Source: Anoplopoma fimbria (taxonomy: Eukaryota; Chordata; Actinopteri; Perciformes; Anoplopomatidae). From it: a stretch of 64,000 bases of DNA. The translations under genes were made by a program, and so were the position numbers. The DNA is taken from assembly GCF_027596085.1 (NCBI RefSeq), contig NC_072467.1:4988861-5052860 (forward strand). The letters are read 5' to 3'. Of the stretch, positions 54,700 to 64,000 are shown piece by piece. The stretch's first letter is position 1; every line of letters starts with the position of its first letter. The notes beneath the pieces are model-generated. The model was not told where the DNA came from. It was given only the letters and a program-made list of their open reading frames with translations, and ran no database searches.

Positions 54700-57600
54700 T
54701 CATACTTTGTACTTCTCCTTGGCTTGATCATTCAGTATACAGATGTGCTGCGAGAAAAAAAAATAATTAAAAAACAGACAGTGAATTCATGTTCAATGCA
54801 TTTCCATTTTCCAGGGATTCTACAATTAACCACAAAATAGACATGATGGATTTTAAAATGCAGGCTTTGATTTATCGTGCTTAAACATTTTCCTTTCTAT
54901 TAAAAAAAAATGGTATAACATTTGAAAGAAGTAAGACATATTTAGCATTTCTTCACCACAGCATCCTCAACTTCAGCCATCGTTAAGGGGTTACATAATT
55001 TACACCTGCGCTTTTCATACTTGTCACACATCAAAATGACTGAGAGGGAGAGGGCTTTAAAAGCAGCATCTAGGGAGAAATAAATACCATAAATAACACT
55101 GAATTAATAAAATGCTAAAAATATGTATTATTTGTCACTACACTATACATTATAAGCTATACCTTCAGTCATCCCTGATCAATTTACTGTCAAATATGAT
55201 TGCCACAAATCATTGCAGATAGTGGTGGAACAGGTTAAGGAGAAGTCTTAAGGTTTAAAGAATGAGTGTTAAAAAACATTTGACTTTTTTCTTTGTGTAA
55301 GCAGTGGTGTTTCAAGGACACAGTTTAATCGATATAAATCGTGCATGCATTGCCGTTAACTGCATAGATATTTTGTTTGCCAACTGCAAAAAAAAATAAT
55401 TGTATACTGCAAGAATCAGTACACTGTACATACTGTATACAATCAAAATGTAATCATTGGAACACAGCTATTGTATTACAAGATATCTGTCCTCAAACTG
55501 TCTGTACTCAGCCTCATCTGAAGTGATCAAATGCAGCAAACTTACACTGAGGTCTCTGAAGTACTCATTGTAGTCCAAAGCGTAGCCCACCAGAAAGGCA
55601 TCTGGCACCTCAAAACCAATGTCTGAAATAAGTATACATATACACCATCACAGTGAGTCATAAAGAAAACAAAAACAACTACAGCTTATCAAGTGCAGTG
55701 GAAGTAAACCTCCCAAGGTCATCTAAAATTAGATTTACTGTTAATAGAAGCTCTGTGAACCGGCTGTGTGAGGTTGAACTTAAACTGTGTAGTAGGGAGT
55801 CATAACGCTTACAGTAACAGCTGTTCCTCAGGGACAATCTTAAAGAGATTATCCAACTCAAACCTAAAAGCATTACATAATCAGGCGGGGGGGGAGTTAT
55901 CAGGCATGCGTTAGTGCATAAGTGCCAGGCTCGGCTACATTTGAAGTACAATGACGGTTAATCCTGCATGGAAAACACAGCTTACATAACACTTCACCGG
56001 TCCTTCACAGAACCCGACACACATGTGAGTGACTGGCATGAAATGAGCACTGTCACACATTACAACACTTCACAGATAACATGTCTTGGTGTGAGGGGAG
56101 TAAAGAGGCACTCACAGTCCGGTCTGTACCCTGAACTCCTCGGGGTCCGCTTCACCAGAAGGCTGGAATTACAAACAAACAAAATACAGTACATAAAAAA
56201 CAAAAGCCCTCAATAAGAAATGAACATGCCAAATAGAATAAGCGGTAGTCACCACAACCGTCTCAGTGCAAGTTTTAATACTGACAGATGGCACAGATTG
56301 AACTTAGTACACTTAACAGCACCTTGGCTAAACAAATGCCTGTTCACGGTTCAAGATCAACCCCTTTGTGCAGAGCTTATTTTACATGCATGGATGCAAT
56401 GTTAGAATCGGGTAAGTGTGGTTGTCTGTTTTTATGCATCAGTGTATATAAAAAGGTATATATAAAAATGTTAATCTATATACAGTACAGTCTAAGTTCA
56501 CTCGTGAAAACAGTTAATAGAAAGGCATCCAAATTTCCCTGGTTAACGGCACTTTGAGTGCTTCAAACGTAATTATTTAATGCTTTGAGCACCACAAATG
56601 AAATACGAAATACTATTCAGCTCTGTTGCACTGCGGTGGCAGCGGAAATGTCCGTGGTAGATTTTACTAAATCTTTGCGAAAAGAGGAAATATCTGGGTA
56701 AGTGGGTAAGGTTTTTTTTCCTAAGTGTGTGTGTGTGTGAGTGTGTATTGGGTAAACTCCCCATTTAAGAATTGTATTCACAATAGGCACTTGGCAAGAA
56801 ACGTATTGGCTGTTGGCTATAATACAGGGCCAACGTCAAAGCATATACAGCAGCTCGATCGACAACCACTATCTTTTCTGCAAGCATCAGAGGAAGCTCA
56901 CATTGCTTCAACGCATTTCCTGTTTTAACCAGCAATCGAGAATGCATTAGATAAATCGCCTCTAACAGTGCAATGCAGTTAAATTAGTGCGGCAGATTAA
57001 CTCTTAAGCTGCTCCCTCTCTCCATCACGTCACATCTCTAATGCAGTCCTAAAGGAGCGAGTCCATTAGCTAAGAGCATTGTTATATGCACTCTCTGTGC
57101 AGACATACCAGCCAGTTACAGTGGAGGTCTGCTGTTCAGCCTTGTGGACTGTAAACTGGGTCCGATGGTGCCTACCTCACAACTTTAACCATCTTGGGTT
57201 TGCATTCACTCAGCAGGGAGAGTAGCGTCTGCATCGTCCTCCCCGTCTCCACAATATCCTTTTTATAAAGCAGGACACGAGAAGAGTGGTCACATTAAAG
57301 CGGAGGCATAAACTAAAGGTAGCATTACTTAAAACATGACATTTATACCACTCGTGTACAACAGACCTTGGCGTTATATCCAATTACTTTTACTCTAAAA
57401 TGATGTCCGAGTTTTCATTTGAAAAAAGATGAACAAATGCAATTGGAATGTAAATCATTACAAAGGTTGGGAAACATGACAATGTATATCGTGAGATGAT
57501 GCGATATTGTCAACTATATAAAGAGATTATTCCATTCTGTTTAAGCCAAGGTATTTATATTATGGGGAGCATTATCAGTAAGCAGTATTTATGTATGGAA

Positions 57601-57923
57601 ATATTGGATTGTAATGTAATTTACAATATAGTATAAAGTGATATCACAATACAAATGTACATAAACTCCTGTATTCATACATTTTAAAACATAACATAGA
57701 ATAAAAAAAGAAACCACTTACCTCCACAATCAAAACATTCTGCAGAAAAACAAATGAAAGGATAGTTAATGAAGTAAACAAGCATACTAGAATGTGTAGA
57801 TGAAGTATTTTTGACTGATAAACTCCAGTGGACCAACCTTGCCTGAGAGACTGGACAGCTCGTCCCCTCCTATGACTTTGACGCTGTTTGTTGACTTGTC
57901 GTTCTAGAGGAAATAAAGAGGAG

Positions 57924-57966
<43 letters not shown>

Positions 57967-58218
57967 AGTGTTAATACTAATTCAGTTAGATGAACCGTGT
58001 CACAAGAAAAATCATCACCACAAACATAAATGACATTTTCTAAACATCTGTACATTGCATTCAGTATCTCCACTTTGAATACTGATGAACCCATTTCTGA
58101 AGAAAAATCATCACCACAAACATAAATGACATTTTTTAAACATCTGTACATTGCATTCAGTATCTCCACTTTGAATACTGCAGTGGCCCATTTCTGATTG
58201 AAGAAGATTGTTCCCATG

Positions 58219-58260
<42 letters not shown>

Positions 58261-59336
58261 CACATTAAGTGGTTTCTGTAAATTAAATGAGAAAAGGCAG
58301 CTTACACAGTAGCTCTTCACCCTAATGAAATCCACTGTCAGGGGGACTGATTGATCGCTGTTCTGGTTCAGTGCTTTAATGTAGTCCAGGAGGTCTGCGA
58401 AGAATTTGTAGCCTCCCTTTAGCACACACAGAGCCACGATGTGGTGGCCCCCCATGTCCCGCATTATATCGCGGGCCAGACGCTCTGTCCTGGAGCAGAG
58501 AGCAAAGGCAGAGAGTTCAAATGAATGCAGTGGTGAATGCAGTTTTGGTTCTTACTGACAGGGAGGATTCGCTTTACATGATATTGCACTTATACATAAT
58601 TGCTTAGAATGCATTTCACAGCACTGCACTGCACTGCACAGCACATTTAACCCCCGCCTCTCCCAAATCCACATTCAAATGCACTTCAGGATGTGGGCTA
58701 CAGTGATTTGTCAAACAAATACAGGTACACTGCTGTGATAGCACAGAGCAGTGTGCCTGTGGGGGGGTCAGGGGAAAGTGCAACGGGAAGAGACAGAAAC
58801 AGATGACTTGACAGAATTAGGAGTCATTTTTTTTTTTTCCCAGTGTGTGGTGCTGGTTGACTTACCTGTCCATGATGAGTCCATGCGGGATGATCACCCT
58901 TTCCAGATCGTTCTCGTAATGCCTGGGGACACAGAACAGGTCCAGCTCGTAGCCTTTCTCATCATCAGCAATCTGTGGAAAACAACAACAAGCCTCCTCT
59001 TCACAACTGTTATGCTGCTCATTCTGTACACATGACATCTATTGCATTCTGTCCATCCTGGGAGAAGGATCCCTCCTCTGTCGTTCTCCCAGAGGTTTCT
59101 TCCTATTTTCTCCCTGTTAAAGGGGTTTTTAGGGGAGTTTTTCCTGTGAATGTGAGGGAAGGACAGAGGATGTCGCATGTGTACAGATTGTAAAGCCCTC
59201 TGAGGCAAAATTGTAATTTGTGATTCTGGGCTATACAAAATAAACTGAATTGAATTGAATTGAACTGGCCGCAGGACGGGTAACGCTGACATTTAAATCA
59301 CAGAGAAGCGATCCGAGCCTCTCAACCACCTGTTCA

Positions 59337-59385
<49 letters not shown>

Positions 59386-59592
59386 ACATGACATAACAGA
59401 CACGAGACGCTCACGTGGCCGAGCGCACTTAAAACACTTAATCAGCATGTTGATTGGGAACGCTGGAGCTCGTGAAGGCATCACCTGCCGTTGTCACGTG
59501 GAAGCAGGCCTCTCCACCACACCCCGACCAAGTGAACGAGTTCCTCAGACACACAAACACACGCTCAGCCTCACCTGCAGATACGAAGCCAT
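54700..59592 (-). CDS. hprt1l: HPRT-family phosphoribosyltransferase (HPRT1-like paralogue)
   Basis: Nine minus-strand exons: 59592-59575, 58972-58866, 58489-58306, 57903-57838, 57739-57722, 57258-57176, 56162-56116, 55622-55546, 54747-54700. Sizes of exons 2-8 (107, 184, 66, 18, 83, 47, 77) equal those I recall for human HPRT1. The product is 215 residues (human 218) with a short start, MASYLQIADDE. The family transfers phosphoribosyl from PRPP to hypoxanthine or guanine. Conserved features are LKGG, the flexible-loop SYCND, the PRPP loop around 130-140, LLVKRTPRS with the purine-contacting Lys, and the C-terminal [14 protein letters not shown]. The loop reads [11 protein letters not shown]: the general-base Asp (Asp137 in mature human numbering) is Glu (residue 135). 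PRTFDC1 has Gly there. Overall sequence is closer to HPRT1 than to PRTFDC1. The symbol is tentative; activity is not certain. Confidence 0.92.
57931..57962. repeat. (TA)n microsatellite
   Basis: Pure TA run in HPRT-like intron 3. Confidence 0.93.
58005..58200. repeat. 96-bp tandem duplication in HPRT-like intron 3
   Basis: Two adjacent copies start at 58005 and 58101 with AGAAAAATCATCACCACAAA and continue through ACATCTGTACATTGCATTCA and CTCCACTTTGAATACTG. They differ at only a few positions, so the duplication is recent. It sits between a (TA)n tract (57931-57962) and a (CA)n tract (58218-58258). Confidence 0.9.
58218..58258. repeat. (CA)n microsatellite
   Basis: Pure CA run about 50 bp from the HPRT-like exon 3 donor site. 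Confidence 0.93.
59027..59268 (+). mobile_element. LINE 3'-end fragment (L2/CR1-like) in HPRT-like intron 1
   Basis: The stretch contains AGAGGTTTCTTCCTATTTTC, AAAGGGGTTTTTAGGGGAG, TTGTAAAGCCCTCTGAGGCA and GGGCTATACAAAATAAACTG, ending in three ATTGA-type units. I recall this as the 3'UTR of a very abundant teleost LINE whose copies end in ATTGAA repeats. There is no coding capacity. The family name is from memory only. Confidence 0.65.
59339..59382. repeat. (CA)n microsatellite
   Basis: Pure CA run in HPRT-like intron 1. Confidence 0.93.
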
Positions 59593-59650
59593 GTTTCCGC
59601 CCGTCCGGTTCAGTCGCAGCGGTGTGTGCGAGAAGTCATGCTCCGGTCCT

Positions 59651-59697
59651 GAGGAGGAGGAGGAGGAGGAGGAGGAAGAGGAGGATGATGAGGAGGG
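59651..59697. repeat. (GGA)n-rich trinucleotide tract
   Basis: GGA/GAG units with a few GAT variants, about 60-100 bp upstream of the HPRT-like start codon, within the probable promoter or 5'UTR. Confidence 0.88.
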
Positions 59698-59860
59698 CTT
59701 GTTGTCTGAAGTCGGCACGAGCTGCTCTCTCCCTCACCTCGAGCGTGCGCGAGCAGCACACGCGACGCTTCTGCCGTTTTAAGAACCCTCTACGTCAGAA
59801 CCCAGTTTACCGCGTCACTAATCCGGTTTGCCGCACACCACCTGAGTTTAGCTTATGCGC

Positions 59861-59990
59861 TGTACTGGTCTCCTGTACTGGTCTGCTCTACTGGTCTCCT
59901 CTACTGGTCTCCTCTACTGGTCTGCTCTACTGGTCTCCTCTACTGGTCTGCTCTACTGGTCTGCTCTACTGGTCTCCTGTACTGGTCGTT
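59861..59990. repeat. 13-bp minisatellite, 10 copies
   Basis: Ten head-to-tail copies of a 13-mer close to TCTACTGGTCTCC, alternating between TCC and TGC endings and between TCT and TGT starts. It begins about 270 bp upstream of the HPRT-like start codon. Confidence 0.92.
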
Positions 59991-60080
59991 CTGGTTACTG
60001 TGGCAGAGAGGAAAGCTCCCCGTGAGCCGTTTGGAGAAGCTGCAGATGACGCAGTTTTAAAAATATAGCGGATGACAGTT

Positions 60081-60081
<1 letters not shown>

Positions 60082-60137
<56 letters not shown>
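60082..60137. repeat. (GT)n microsatellite
   Basis: Pure GT run in the HPRT-like/psmd7 spacer. Confidence 0.94.
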
Positions 60138-60139
<2 letters not shown>

Positions 60140-61253
60140 GCCAATACACTTACCCACTGTTACATCACATGCAGTGGAACTACATCTGGTTTTACTGTAC
60201 ATGTTAATTTTTAAACCATTTTTTATTTCCTTTACTCATGATTGTGTCTTATGTAGTGTGAAGAAGCAATTTGTGTTTTATTGTTCTTTCTTTATTGCAA
60301 AGTCAATTTAGTAACTGTTCTGGAGCTGTCAATCATATCACATGATCCTCATCAGCAGACGTCATCCGCCCGGTTGTCAAATTTATTCCATAAACATCTT
60401 TAAAACGTCTGATCCATTTCAACTTCAAGCACAACATGCTTTTGCAATCCTGTACTTAATTGTCATACCAATGAAACTGGTTCCTCTCTCTGCTATGAAG
60501 TGGTACTGCCACATTTTAGTATTTTCTTACTAAATTTAGCTGTTTTGTTTATATTTTATTAATGTTTTTTTTTTTAATGTAATCTGTCCAAAGCAGGTTC
60601 TAAGTAACAAGTTATCCTTATTTTCCTTTCAGTCTGTAATTGGGTAATCTGAGCATCATTGAGTTCATAATGCCTTGTGGGGATTCACACACACACAGAC
60701 ACACACACAACACACTTCCTGTTCACTGCTATGTTTGTGTCAAAAGCGGTCTCTCTCTCTCATAACACCATGATAAAGGTGCTAAACATTATCAGTCCAT
60801 CTGCCTATAGGCATGTCCATTATACAACAATTACCCTCAGTTTTTACATTTAGAATGATAAAACAGGAACAGTGAAAACTGCGAAAACAACCAATTCTTA
60901 ATATGATCCCAATTTAATGAGTGAAACAACATTTTTTTTTTTCCATATTACAAAAAAAGCAACCCCAGGAGTTATACAAACACCAGGAGCATGGCAACTA
61001 TGAAAACAGAATAAACATGTTTCCATAGTTCAGAACACCAAAGACGCAAACATCATCATCTCTGTACGATAATAACAGTCTTTATGAGTGCCACTTGCGA
61101 CCATGAGGCCAAATCTCAAATGACACAATTCCCCATATAGAGTCCTACTTTTAGCCTGAGACCCACATACAGAGCTTTGACCGTGGGCAGAAAGTAGAGC
61201 ACCATCCAGATGAATATGGCATGATTTGAGAGAAGACCTTAAAGGGAGGGCAC

Positions 61254-63809
<2,556 letters not shown>

Positions 63810-64000
63810 TTATAGAAGTGACAGAAATTGACTGTGGCAAACTTCAAATAGTGCTGTAGCAGGTAAAGCATGATTTCACAGTAATAAAATATGTCTGATG
63901 CATACTAAAATATATATTTTTAAAAGGGGCCCTCCACTGATTTTACACATGATCAGCTTAATTAGACTATGACAAATTGTGGGGGTTTTTCTGTGGTTTT

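Larger units (their letters stand above)
59593..61253. other. HPRT-like promoter region and spacer to psmd7
   Basis: No gene is recognised. The part next to the HPRT-like start (59593-59860) is GC-rich with a GGA-rich tract (59651-59697). A 13-bp minisatellite (59861-59990) and a (GT)n tract (60082-60137) follow. From 60140 to about 60900 the sequence is AT-rich with no recognisable content. The last part, about 60900-61253, is probably psmd7 3'UTR; an ATTAAA on the minus strand lies at 60918-60913. Confidence 0.5.

Noticed and set aside
59454..60068. 204-codon ORF starting next to the HPRT-like exon 1
   Set aside because: It runs through a GGA tract and the 13-bp minisatellite, giving repeated YWSPLLV-type translation; there is no homology, and it is antisense to a promoter region.

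Overview
The window looks like nuclear DNA from a teleost fish, most likely a spiny-rayed (percomorph-type) species. The evidence is split vertebrate genes with GT-AG introns, very abundant (CA)n/(GT)n, (CT)n, (TA)n and (GACA)n microsatellites, and dispersed repeats of kinds I recall from fish genomes. There are no bacterial features, operons, CRISPR arrays or recognisable RNA genes. Nearly all long single-frame ORFs in the left half are microsatellite translations or chance frames.

Five protein-coding genes can be reconstructed exon by exon. (1) wwox, minus strand: exons 1-5 lie between 30218 and 19254, and everything left of 19254 is best read as its large intron 5; later exons are outside or not visible. 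(2) nfat5, plus strand, 33844-47884: 12 coding exons sum to 4524 nt (1507 codons plus stop), followed by a 3'UTR of about 4.4 kb to a poly(A) signal at 52253. (3) nudt7, minus strand, 53638-52509: three exons, 222 aa, ending in the peroxisomal signal SKL. (4) An HPRT-family gene (hprt1l-like), minus strand, 59592-54700: nine exons, 215 aa. (5) psmd7, minus strand, six exons between 63787 and 61254, with its 5' end beyond the right edge.

Layout: 1-30218 is wwox (two WW domains and the first part of the SDR domain, then huge introns). 30219-33843 is the divergent wwox/nfat5 spacer and holds retroelement debris. 33844-52258 is nfat5. 52509-63787 holds three minus-strand genes, with nudt7 tail-to-tail against nfat5. 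Human wwox, nfat5, nudt7 and psmd7 orthologues all lie on the chromosome 16q arm but far apart, so this is a compact, rearranged version of a conserved linkage group. The genes have unrelated roles (tumour-suppressor adaptor/oxidoreductase, osmotic-stress transcription factor, peroxisomal CoA diphosphatase, purine-salvage-type enzyme, proteasome lid subunit) and do not form a pathway.

I found no new multi-gene system. The points most worth checking are: an in-frame TAG in nfat5 just before a conserved C-terminal tail; a 20-copy tetrapeptide repeat in the nfat5 C-terminus; a Glu in place of the catalytic Asp in the HPRT-like enzyme; a (GACA)17 tract inside the splice-acceptor zone of wwox exon 5; and a short uORF overlapping the nfat5 start codon.
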